A stretch of DNA of 64,000 nt. It comes from CTSoil-075 sp042610375 (lineage in GTDB: Bacteria > Bacillota > Negativicutes > DSM-13327). A model generated the notes under the pieces. It saw only the letters and a list, made by a program, of their open reading frames with translations, made no database searches and was not told where the DNA came from. The first letter of the stretch is position 1; the number at the start of each line of letters is the position of its first letter. Of this stretch, positions 51,001 through 60,600 are shown in pieces. Where the stretch lies: assembly GCF_042610375.1 (NCBI RefSeq), contig NZ_JBGJZL010000010.1, positions 121,035-185,034 of the forward strand, read 5' to 3'. The position numbers were made by a program, and so were the translations under genes.

Positions 51001-53424
51001 CATGTTTGCCACTGCCGTATTAAATAAAACAGTTTGTCTGAGATTCTTCCACCAATACTGAGCATCGGCTTTTTCATTTTTCACACGACTGCCAGTTACG
51101 GTTGAGTAGAGTGGTATTGACGGCATACGAGGCTCAATCCCTTTTAGAGACTCTAGTAGTTCTGCTTGTAAATGCTCTATTTGCCTGCTATGGTAGGCAA
51201 TATTCACATTGATAAAACGACAAGATATATTCATCTTGCCAAGGACTGTAGTCATTGCCTCAAGCCCTTTCCAGTCTCCTGAAAAAGTTACAGACGTCGG
51301 ACTGTTAACCGCCGCTATCAATACATCACTGTCAAGGTCGTTGATAAGTTGCACTGCTTTTTCACTGGAAATATCAGCCGCCAGCATTGTTCCTTGCTGC
51401 GACATCGTCTGTTGGACACGGCTCTGGTGATAGCTTATCAACAAAGCATCCCGCAACGACAAGGCACCCGAAATATAAAAAGCTACTATTTCACCAATGC
51501 TATGCCCGGCAACTGCGTCCGGCGAAATCCCCCAAGACTTAAGTAGCATGGTTATCCCTACCTGAACGACAAAATTAATAGGCTGGGCAACCCTCGCCTC
51601 GGCAATATTGGATGACGTCTCATCTTTTAAGAATTCGTCAATAAGCGACCAATTCGCGTATTGACGAAAAATAGCGTCGCATTCTACAATGGTTTTTTTG
51701 AATAAAGGTTCGGTTAAAAACAATTCCCGTCCCATATACCACCACTGGGGACCCATTCCTGAGTAAACAAAAACCAGCCTGTGATCTTGAATCTTTTCGG
51801 CATGTCTTACAAATACATTTTCTTCCCAAATACCGTCAGCGAAAGCTTGCAGCTTATCCCGCAACTCTTTCTTTGAACCGGCTACGATTGCCAGACGGTG
51901 TTCAAGATGACTACGGCGGACGGAAGCAGAATAGCAAATGTCATACAAAGAAGCATCGGTTCCTACCGATTCACTCTCTAAAAAGTTAGCATGCTGCAAG
52001 GCTAACCCACTTAGTCTTGAACGGGTCACAGATGACAATGGAAATATCAATGGCTCAACCCTATTTTCGCCCTCCCCTCTCCAACCTAGAGAGCTTGGTA
52101 CATATTCTTCCATGACTGCGTGAGCGTTTGTCCCGCCATAACCAAAGGAATTAACCCCAGCAACGGCAGGTTTGTTGACGGTATTCGGCCAAGGTTGATA
52201 CGCGCAAGGTACTTTGATACCCAGCTCATCAAAAGCTATTTTGGGGTTGGGATTTTGGAAGTGAAGATTGGGGGGAATTCCTCGATTTTGTAGACACAAA
52301 GCTGTTTTTATGACTCCCGCAACCCCGGCAGCAGCTTCCAAATGGCCGAAATTGGTTTTTACGGAACCTACGATAAGTTGCTGGCCATTGGGGCGGTTTT
52401 TACCGAGGACATTACCAATGACCGATGCCTCCACTACATCACCGGCTTGTGTGCCAGTACCATGAGCTTCTACATATTGCACTTGTCCAGAACTAATGCT
52501 AGCCTGGGCGTATACTTTACGTAGCAAAGCCTCTTGTGAGTCCCGATTGGGATAGGAAATTCCCGGTGTAGTACCATCCTGATTAATGCCAGTCCCCTGT
52601 ATCAGGGCATAAATACTATCATTGTCGGCAAGAGCCTTGGCTAAGGGCTTTAGCACCACGATTCCAGCACCTTCCCCCCGGGCATAACCATTCGCTTCCC
52701 GGTCAAAAGTCTTGCACCTGGCATCGGGAGAAAGAAACTGTCCTTTACACATAGCAATAGAATATTCTGGCACCAGCATAACATTTACGCCGCCAGCAAC
52801 GGCAATATCACATTCTCCTGCCCGCAGACCTTGGCAAGCATAATGTAGCGCAACAAGAGAAGACGAACAAGCCGTGTCAATAGCGATACTCGGTCCGTGC
52901 AAATCAAAAAAGTGGGAAATCCGATTTGCAGTAAGGCACATAGCAATCCCAGACGCCGTATTAGGTTTTATCAAATGTCGGTTGGCACCACGCAGCTGCA
53001 AGGCTAGATAATCCAGGGTAAAACAACCCATATATACCCCCATATTGCTACCCTTTAACTGTTGAATTGGTAGTCCAGCGTCGGCAAAAGCCTCCCAGAC
53101 CACTTCTAGCAATAACCCCTGCTGTGGATCCATATGCACTGCTTCCCGCGGGGATATTCCAAAAAAATCTGCATCAAAATATCCTACCTTATCTTTCAAA
53201 AAACCGCCCTGCCGCATATACATTTTACCTGTCTTACGAGGGTCTGGGTCATAAAAACGTCTACTATCCCATCTGTCTTTCGGTATATCAACAATGGCAT
53301 CCACACCATTTTTCAGCAATTGCCAAAATGCATCGGGACTATCCACTCCCCCAGGAAATCGACAACCAATCCCGACAATCGCGATCGGACCTTCGTAATG
53401 ATTACCATTAAAAGTGCTCATCAT
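48040..53424 (-). CDS. Type I polyketide synthase, single module KS-AT-DH-KR-ACP
   Basis: 1794 aa. KS residues 10-440 with Cys186 (DTACSSSL), His321 (VEAHGTGT) and His361 (TNFGHLEAA). AT about 550-840 with Ser642 (AGHSIGEI) and YHS at 744-746. DH about 905-1190 with His941 and Asp1106 (HPALLDASF); the usual HxxxGxxxxP motif has Asp945 for Gly. KR about 1435-1620 with TGGLGGLG and NYSAANAF. ACP at the end with Ser1749 (GFDSL). No ER, methyltransferase or thioesterase is seen, and no phosphopantetheinyl transferase is near. Product and chain release are unknown. A hairpin at 53454-53488 separates it from the collagen-like gene. Confidence 0.95.
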   Translation of the reverse strand: MMSTFNGNHYEGPIAIVGIGCRFPGGVDSPDAFWQLLKNGVDAIVDIPKDRWDSRRFYDPDPRKTGKMYMRQGGFLKDKVGYFDADFFGISPREAVHMDPQQGLLLEVVWEAFADAGLPIQQLKGSNMGVYMGCFTLDYLALQLRGANRHLIKPNTASGIAMCLTANRISHFFDLHGPSIAIDTACSSSLVALHYACQGLRAGECDIAVAGGVNVMLVPEYSIAMCKGQFLSPDARCKTFDREANGYARGEGAGIVVLKPLAKALADNDSIYALIQGTGINQDGTTPGISYPNRDSQEALLRKVYAQASISSGQVQYVEAHGTGTQAGDVVEASVIGNVLGKNRPNGQQLIVGSVKTNFGHLEAAAGVAGVIKTALCLQNRGIPPNLHFQNPNPKIAFDELGIKVPCAYQPWPNTVNKPAVAGVNSFGYGGTNAHAVMEEYVPSSLGWRGEGENRVEPLIFPLSSVTRSRLSGLALQHANFLESESVGTDASLYDICYSASVRRSHLEHRLAIVAGSKKELRDKLQAFADGIWEENVFVRHAEKIQDHRLVFVYSGMGPQWWYMGRELFLTEPLFKKTIVECDAIFRQYANWSLIDEFLKDETSSNIAEARVAQPINFVVQVGITMLLKSWGISPDAVAGHSIGEIVAFYISGALSLRDALLISYHQSRVQQTMSQQGTMLAADISSEKAVQLINDLDSDVLIAAVNSPTSVTFSGDWKGLEAMTTVLGKMNISCRFINVNIAYHSRQIEHLQAELLESLKGIEPRMPSIPLYSTVTGSRVKNEKADAQYWWKNLRQTVLFNTAVANMINDGYRFFLEISAHPVLSGYIAEQLLSKVVKGYVFSTQKRNSGQKTKLLAAVALLHVAGYPVQWDKLYSAGACFVKLPQNLWQREYYFTESEESREERLGPQGHPLLGTRLKMPKVSYEKELNSLFIPYVSDHKVKDSMILPGACYVEIGLALHKEIQGEGRVIIESLEFHNPLIVNPSKESLLHSEYDSKEGNYSVYSTLVYDRSAWTLHATGRISKTWNDRCQQKVNRELLQYTCNREVHVPTLYRQLAYRGLTYGPFFQNIKKLWKGSQEILMELECSSIAADYQDYLFHPALLDASFQAMIAALDSVTDWYDSFTTYVPVRIERIIFHKSPPLKVYGYGKIIKHEQQEIEATIILFDEYGDIYAEIDRLCCKAIVESRAEWKFKRQQCLYQLEWHEDNPLARPQLARATGDVWLLLARDEVDCSELSLNLAAGNIKVVHIIIGNSFKELTDGQISIRRDCLTDFQYAINIVDKITGIIYWGMKESSSEDPLNCTVDYTADYIGIVHMLRSLVKQKVGNGLKLLLVTKGGQAVIDQDGPILPFQASLWGLGRVISNEYPWIKCSLIDLDPGVPGFDTEQLLGCCRRDHKGEELAFRGGKMFIGKLTTYNKPENSSKGRGKIVLDPNGTYLVTGGLGGLGLETARWLAGHGACRIVLAGRRDIISAAAADIISSLQESRISVEIYPVDVSCEESVKAMINTIHKTDFPLKGVIHGAAVLEDCYIEGLTAEQFAKVMAPKALGALNLHRHTCDLKLDLFVIFSSISSIIGNQGQGNYSAANAFAEGVVQHRRRRGVPAMCIHLGMLADVGMAARSPEILRLLENLGMKSISPVEALNALEYMMQEDIVSATFADVDWQQWAKLNPQVKDSAKFSLLIAKSGQGEGGEKARLFKEKLELLGEAERYSLTETLVMEMISIIMDIPLARVNTSKSLKDMGFDSLMAVEIAVYIQMNFGVILPVMEIFKDINIIDLTNQILSYDMEKNP

Positions 53425-53453
53425 ACAACCTCAATTATCATTTTTTCTACTAT

Positions 53454-53488
53454 AAAGCAGGGTAAAGACTCTGACTTTACCCTGCTTT
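53454..53488 (-). terminator. Hairpin between collagen-like gene and PKS
   Basis: Perfect 14-bp arms AAAGCAGGGTAAAG / CTTTACCCTGCTTT with a 7-base loop. The T-tract is weak, so read-through into the PKS gene, whose start is only 30 bp further, is plausible. Confidence 0.7.
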
Positions 53489-53504
53489 GACTACGTATAC
53501 TGTC

Positions 53505-54677
53505 TTATGTTAAAGCAATTATTTTAATGGTACCCTGGTCGCCAGAGCTCCCATCAATACCTTTCACCCCGTGTTTTCCTGGAATTCCTGGTTTACCTTT
53601 ATCACCACCGTTACTGCCACCTGTACCACCAACACCGGGAGCACCACTCGTCCCTCCATAGCCACCGAGCCCGCCGGGGGCTTTGCCGTTAATTACTTTT
53701 ACTTTGTTTACATTATCTACGGATACTGTCAATTTACCACCATTACCACCATTGCCACCATTACTGCCATTACCTCCGTTACCACCGTTGCCACCATCGC
53801 CGCCTATACTGCCTTCTATCATACTAGTACTACATTTATCGCCGTTGCCACCATCGCCACCTTTACCCCCATCCCCGCCATTACCACCGTTACCACCATT
53901 ACCACCATCGCCACCTTGATTGAGTATGGTGATATTTGAGGCTAGTTGATGTATGATAATTCCTACTTCAGTCCCGCTATCACCATTTTTTCCATTATAA
54001 CCATCCCGTCCGTCAGATCCAGTTGTGCCGTCTGTACCTGGTGATGAAGGTCTATTAGCACTCGAACAATTGGCTTTTCCCTCCTTGCCATTCAGTCCGG
54101 GCGTTCCGGATGCGCCTCTATCCCCATCTACCCCTTTTGTTCCATTTTTTCCTAGTACATATATATCATAATCACTGCCAGAAACAGGTTCTCCATCGAC
54201 TTTTGTTAAAGATTGGCACTCAAATAAGCATGGAACAAGGATTTTTATGTAGCCCCCAGGCTGAATGGTTACTGCGCCATACTGGGCAATAGCCGAATTC
54301 GAATCGATAACCAAGGGATGTTCTTTGGTTACTTCCTTATTGGGAGCAGCATAAATGGTAGCCATATATCTTTCAAATCGCTTGTCAATTTCGTCTAAGA
54401 TTGCCTGATCGCTTATTATCGAATTGCCACTAATGTGGGCCATAACCGCCTGCTGCAAATGTTTGTCGGCAATGACTGCCAAATTAGCATGAGTAATGAG
54501 CGCCTCTCGCTGATTTTCCTGAATGGGTGCATTGACGGCTTTTCTAAACGCCTCAAGGCTTGAGAATATTTGATAGCGAGCATACTGATTCCCCGCCGTA
54601 GCAGGATTTAGACCTAATCGTTTGACATTCTCCTGCCACCTTGTTTGTTGTTCTTGTGAAAGTTCTGCAAATTCCAT
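53505..54677 (-). CDS. Collagen-like glycine-rich repeat protein
   Basis: 390 aa. Residues 1-170 are a non-repetitive helical and beta domain (FAELSQEQQTRWQENVKRL to GSDYDIYVLG). From about 175 Gly-X-Y repeats follow (GTKGVDGDRGASGTPGLNG), then long GGDGGNGG-type tracts interrupted by one non-repeat insert (VGIIIHQLASNITILN), then KPGIPGKHGVKGIDG and a short end TIKIIALT. No signal peptide. Triplets could form a collagen-like triple helix or a PG-II helical bundle. Lies 20 bp after the giant RHS gene and may be a partner or tail-like element for it. Confidence 0.85.
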   Translation of the reverse strand: MEFAELSQEQQTRWQENVKRLGLNPATAGNQYARYQIFSSLEAFRKAVNAPIQENQREALITHANLAVIADKHLQQAVMAHISGNSIISDQAILDEIDKRFERYMATIYAAPNKEVTKEHPLVIDSNSAIAQYGAVTIQPGGYIKILVPCLFECQSLTKVDGEPVSGSDYDIYVLGKNGTKGVDGDRGASGTPGLNGKEGKANCSSANRPSSPGTDGTTGSDGRDGYNGKNGDSGTEVGIIIHQLASNITILNQGGDGGNGGNGGNGGDGGKGGDGGNGDKCSTSMIEGSIGGDGGNGGNGGNGSNGGNGGNGGKLTVSVDNVNKVKVINGKAPGGLGGYGGTSGAPGVGGTGGSNGGDKGKPGIPGKHGVKGIDGSSGDQGTIKIIALT

Positions 54678-54697
54678 TTTTTAGCCTCCTACTCTAT

Positions 54698-57600
54698 TTA
54701 TGTTAATTCTGAATACGCTTGCGAACCAGCGTTAGTTAACGCTGTGTATAGTGTCCATCTGTATCTAATAACATCCCGACAGGCGGACCATTTTATAACT
54801 CCTCTATTCTGGCATTTGAATATCGTATCCATCCTGGTATCTCTTGTTACTTGTGTTGTATATGGCCAAGGTGTATTCTTACCAGGCGGAGATAAAGTAT
54901 AGTTATAAACCCAGTCACCTGCTTCTTTAGTTTCAACTACATCCATATAACCAAATGGAATTCCACGCGCCTTCTTATAGTCAAGGCTTTTTTCATGTGG
55001 TCCATAAAATATTACCTTTTCGCCGCGACCGAGTTTCCTCATTCCGTTTTCCGGATGAAAGGCACCATGACCGTCACATACTTCTCCCACATCTTCTAAG
55101 CCGATTTTCACATTCGTTTTTACGTTCTGTAAGGTTCGAACTGCCACCGTGCCAAGCCCGGTAATAGCAAAGCCAAACGCTACCCCAATTCCGACTGTTG
55201 GACCAGCGTTTACAAGGAAGCCCTGTCCGTTCATTACATTCGTGATACCATTGGACACAAAGCTTTCTACCCCGCCTAAAACAGTATTAGTCGCCACCCC
55301 ATAACCTCCCGCCATAAGCAAGCCGCCTCCAATAAGACTCACTCCGCCTGAAATGGCTCCGAAGGTTGCTCCCAGACCAACCATGGCCCCCCATTCCGCA
55401 GCTCGGAAATCTTCTGTATGGGTCGCCCCATAGACCACGCTAGCTCCACCTCCTCCCGCTAGCATCCCCCCACCGATGGCACCGAGGGCAACTAATGAAC
55501 CCCCTGACGTAAATGCAGCTAACGCAATACCACCCAAGAAGGCTGCAATACCACCCATGATAGCAAAAATTGATCCCACAGAAGTCTGTCCGCTAGGGTC
55601 AATAAAAGAGATCGGATCGTTGCCTGCGTATACATATGCCCCCGGGAACTGCCCCGCCGGATCAATGCTGTAAAAACGTCCCAGATACGGATCATAGAAC
55701 CTTGCTTTGTAGTTATATAGTCCAGTTTCATCATCAAGTTCCTGGCTGGTATACAAGTACTGAGTTATTCGATCGCAACCAGGCAGCTCCATAACGCCCC
55801 CCATAAACTCGCCAAAGGGCGTATAGTTGTAAGCCGCACAAATGTCAGTTCCGTCGAAAACTACCCTAGTGGAAAGCAGGTGGTCTTTGATCAGATTATA
55901 TACCTTGTCTACTTTTTGCACAGCAAAGATACCCGTGACACCGTAGACATTAAAAATTACCCTTTCCTCGCCATCTGGTCCTTTCACTTTTTCCATTAAA
56001 GAATCTCCATTGGTACTTAAAATGTATAACCGGCACGAATCCTTGTCTTTTTTCAATATCCGTCTGTTACCGCCATCATAGGCAAAGGACACGTCATTTG
56101 CCGGATTTCCATCGCTACCTTGCATTGATAATGCCACACCTGACGCTTTACCGTACTTTATGTTAGTGATCCCTCGCGGCTGGGCAAAAATAATATCGCC
56201 GTTCGAATTATAATTATAGATATCCTGTGTATTGGCGCTTGCGCTCTGAATTTTATTGGTGCCAGGATAGTACACATACTCTTCTTCCACGTTACCTTTA
56301 CTCCAATGACATGCATTACAATTAGTGTCATAAGTCAAAGGACTATCGCCCCCCATACTCCAGGCGCTATCTTTCTCATTGACGGCGCTCTGAAGCCTAT
56401 CAAGTTTATCATAAGCATACTGATAGCTATAACTTGTCATAAACTCGCCAGGAGTTTGTATACCATTAAAACGGTGAGCGATGCGAGCAATCTTTCCGGA
56501 ATAATAACCAACTCCCAAATAACCGTTATCAGTGTAGTCTAGGGTTTCGGTAAAAAGCCTGTCTTGCAGATTGACAAGCCACCCTGCCGAATTATAATCA
56601 TAGGTTCGGATAAGCTCGGAACTTTTGCCCGGATTGAAAATCTCAGACTGAATACTGCCATCAGCCTTATACCCATAACGGACAAGAGCACCGTCACGCC
56701 CGTTGATTTCATATAACTGCCCCTGATTGTTAAAGTTATAGGTCACAACAAAAGGCGTAGTATCCTCTTCGTTGTAAGTAAGCCTTATATTGTTGCCTAT
56801 GTTGTCGTATTCATAGCTGCTAGTATGTTCCGCCCCACCGTCATAATCAAAGACCCTGACTGTTTTTCGGATCATTTGACCATCTATATTATAGACAAAT
56901 ACTTCTTCACTCTTTCCCCACAGGCTTTCATCACCACAGGATAGTACTTTCCACAATCTGCCGACAAGATTAGGATCTGATCCATCCCCGTCATATTCAT
57001 ACTTTTTATCCCAAAAGGCTAGATCAGGTCGCCAGGTTTTATCGTCTATATGCCTCTTGAATTTAGACTCATCCCACGGAGAATAACAAATCCCCTTCTC
57101 AGTATTGCGCCCTAACCGATCATATAACCAATAAATAATATAACCCTTTTCAGCACCATTCGCGTCCTGCATAAAACGCACTCGCCCAGCTGTGTCAAAG
57201 ATGCTCACTGTCGACTGACTCATGTCAGGAGTTGATGCTCGGATAGTCCTTCCAAAAAAATCGTATTCATTCTCAAGTTGAAACCTTTCATGCTGGGGTA
57301 TATTTTCTTGAAAATAATTAGGTTGTTTGGTCGCGGCAATATTACCGTACATATTGTAACAATTGCGGGACATGGCAAAGTTAGCATCCCCGTCCTGCTG
57401 ACTACCTTGAATGGTCGCAATTTTGTTGCCTAATTTATCGGTCAGTAAGGCCGATGAATTTTTGTCCCTGTCTATTTCACTTGTTATGGTGTACTCACCT
57501 ACTGGTAACTCATTGAGAAGTTTATTTTTTACATTAGCGCAATACCTGGCAAAGACAGTATGGCGGTCTTGCTCCGGCACCTCTAGGTTAATTGCAAACA

Positions 57601-60600
57601 ACTTGCCGGGACCGCCCATTTCCACAACCCGTGCCAACGTGGATTTTTCATACCGAATACGAGAGTAGGGATACCCTTCGTCGCCTGGATAACAGTCAGC
57701 TATCTCACCGGTCATTAACCCGCTGATCCAATCAATTGATCTGACAAAATTCTGTCGATATCCAAATAGGGCTTTGTCAAACCTTGCTACCTTGGTCGTG
57801 ATTGCATCTCTCCCGAGATGGTCAGCACAGAACTCTTGTACCAATATACTGCAGTCATCTAGGTTCTGCACCTGAATTGGTTTGCTAGAATTGTCGTTAT
57901 AAGTAATCGACGTTATTGGGTCAATAAATACAGTGATATATTCAATTGCAATTTTATTTGCAGTAAACAATTGAAACTGCCCCCATACCGTCGTCGGAAA
58001 CATATATTTCAGAACTTGCCTGCCATCGGCAAAGAATAATACGCCATGTTCCCCAGCTATTACCAACCAGTCTTTCGCGTTCATCTCTGGCTGAGCCAAT
58101 GAATCTACCACTTTTTCTTCAATACAATTGTAAAGTTCCCACTGGCCCTTGTCCCACTGGATAATCAGGCAATCGCCGATCTTAACCCCTATTGGTTTAT
58201 CTATTATTTCACCCAAGGACATATTAAACCTGGCACCATAATTCTTCTGATCTACGGTATTTTTTAGCACTAAACTTCCCGCTGTCACACCACTGTAAAC
58301 CAGCTTCCCCCTGACCACTTCCCAGTCTGCCGAAGCTTGCCAGTTGTCCTGCCACTGATTCCCATGACGAAATTCCTCGAAACTTCCCCCTGTTCGCACA
58401 GTTATTTTCGCCGCACTATTGGGATCAGCCGGATCAAAGGTCTCCGTGTACTGCCGCCATAATCCACCAACGGATAAAACTTGGGGCTTATTGTCATTCC
58501 CTGCAATAACTGCTAGTCGTTGGAAAGAATCATAAGCCTTACGGCTTGTTTCTCCCCACATCCCAATGACCCCAGTATTAAGTCGATAGGGGGTTTCATA
58601 AACAGCTGCCTCAAAATTGCCAGCCATAGGAGCAAAACCAATGTTATCAATCAATAGATAGTTATTATCCTGCAGGTTATAAACAGACATGGTAATCTGG
58701 CAGACATCACTCTCGCCCAGTGCCACTGGGTCAATTACATGATAAAAATACTGCCATGTTTCTCTGGTAGATAAAATAGGGATACATACAATTTTGCCAG
58801 ATACCCCAACAGTAATCTCCCAACCAGCACCTTCACCTGCAAATTCTTTAGCCGTTTTTATCCAACATGAAAGAACATATTTTCCATTATTTCTTTTGAT
58901 TGTTAAGCAATTTGTCAGTCCGACCTTTATCAAAGATTGACCCGGCAAGAATAGTCGCCTTGTCCCTGTGTAAGAATCTCCCTCTCCAATATATTTTTCC
59001 ATTGGCTCAGTCTGTGGAAAAACAGTCCAACCTTGGGGATTTTCATATTCCTCAAAGCCGTAATAACTAACCTCACCGCTGGTAATACTAGCGTTTTTAA
59101 ACGTAGCTACCGTAAAACGGTTGGCTACATCAAATAAAGTTGAACTATGTATATTATCAATATCCGTCTTTTCTATCTCAGCGCCATATTCGTTCATCGC
59201 TACAATCTGGGCGGTCTTAACCCACCCGCTAGCAGGTTCCCCATTACCGGAACAGGCTTGATAATCAAAATTTTCCGTTCCCCTAGTCCCATCCCATTTA
59301 TAACTCTTATCCGCACCCCATTTGTCCCCATCTGCACCCTGATTCCAGTTTCTCAGTGTTAACACAGAAATTCCAGTTGTTACATTTTGTGTTTCATTCC
59401 ATGTCTTACTCTGCACTTCTGGGGTCAACAGATTGATATCCAATAATCTGGGGTAAACCTCCCATCCATATTGCTTTTCTACCGATAATTTTTCCTCTCT
59501 CCCCTCGGAATTAAAATTATAGGTGGAGGTTTTTGCCAGTTGTCCTTTTCCATTATAGCCATATTCCGTAATTTTCACCAACGCCCCATACACGGCCAGC
59601 TTTCCATTTTCCTGGCAAATAGTATATTCCTTGCCACTTTCACCATCGGCTATAACCCATATATTTTTACTGGCGTATGGAACTTCGATTGATACATCGC
59701 CTGAAAAATAAAAACCATATGTATGAAATACGTCTTTTACTGCCGTTGAGAACAGTTCATTATCAAGATCTTCCATTAGGCTAACATCAGCGTCAAATAG
59801 ATACAATTGGGTAGTATCTATCTTTTTTTTCGATCTTCCATATACTCCATAGAGGGGCTCACCTTCCCCATTTTTATCAAAAGCATACAAATAATTTATT
59901 GTATCAACGACTTTTCTGCCATCGGCATTGTACGAACTACTCTGATAGATTTGCCCATTGAAACAACTGAAATAATCACGAACATTCGTGAAATCATCGG
60001 TATCAGGATATATCACATCCAGTATTTGCGGGTCTAAGCCGTTAAAATAAACATGATCGCTATGACTGAACGCCCCATTGTCTTCCTGATACCAAATGCC
60101 AGCCTGGGAAAATTGGCTAACTAGCCCCTTGGGGTCATAGGTAGCTGTTTCTCGATTATATTTATAGTTGGTGTCAATCTGGCTATAACCGTTAAAGATA
60201 GAAACACTGGCTACGGAATAATCCACCTGTCCTTCATCATCAATCGATTGATTTACCACCTGGTAAATATTAAGGGTAGGCGTTTTTGCAAAATCCACCC
60301 CACTGTAAGTCACAAAAGCAAAAGCCCCAGCCAGTACCTGACCTGCACCGCCAGAAACGTGGATATTCTTACCCTCGAGCTTGGTTTTGCCGATTAGTGC
60401 CCCGTCTTTAAAAAACAATAGATATGTATTATTAGGCTCATTTTTCATTTGGTACAATAGATAACCAGGTGCCCTGTTTTGGACAGATGATGGATCTACA
60501 TTTTGCGGCAGGGCAAAGATCTTATTCCATTTGCGAGTTTGATCCCGAAAATAAATGTTATTAGCAGCTACACAATAATCTCCCGCAATTGCTGGAGTAC

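Noticed and set aside
53700..53930. Regular short repeats that could suggest a CRISPR array
   Set aside because: Units are 9-bp codon repeats encoding Gly-Gly-X with no spacers.
53571..53939. Thr- and Pro-rich frames opposite the glycine repeats
   Set aside because: They are the complement of the GGN-repeat codons of the collagen-like gene.
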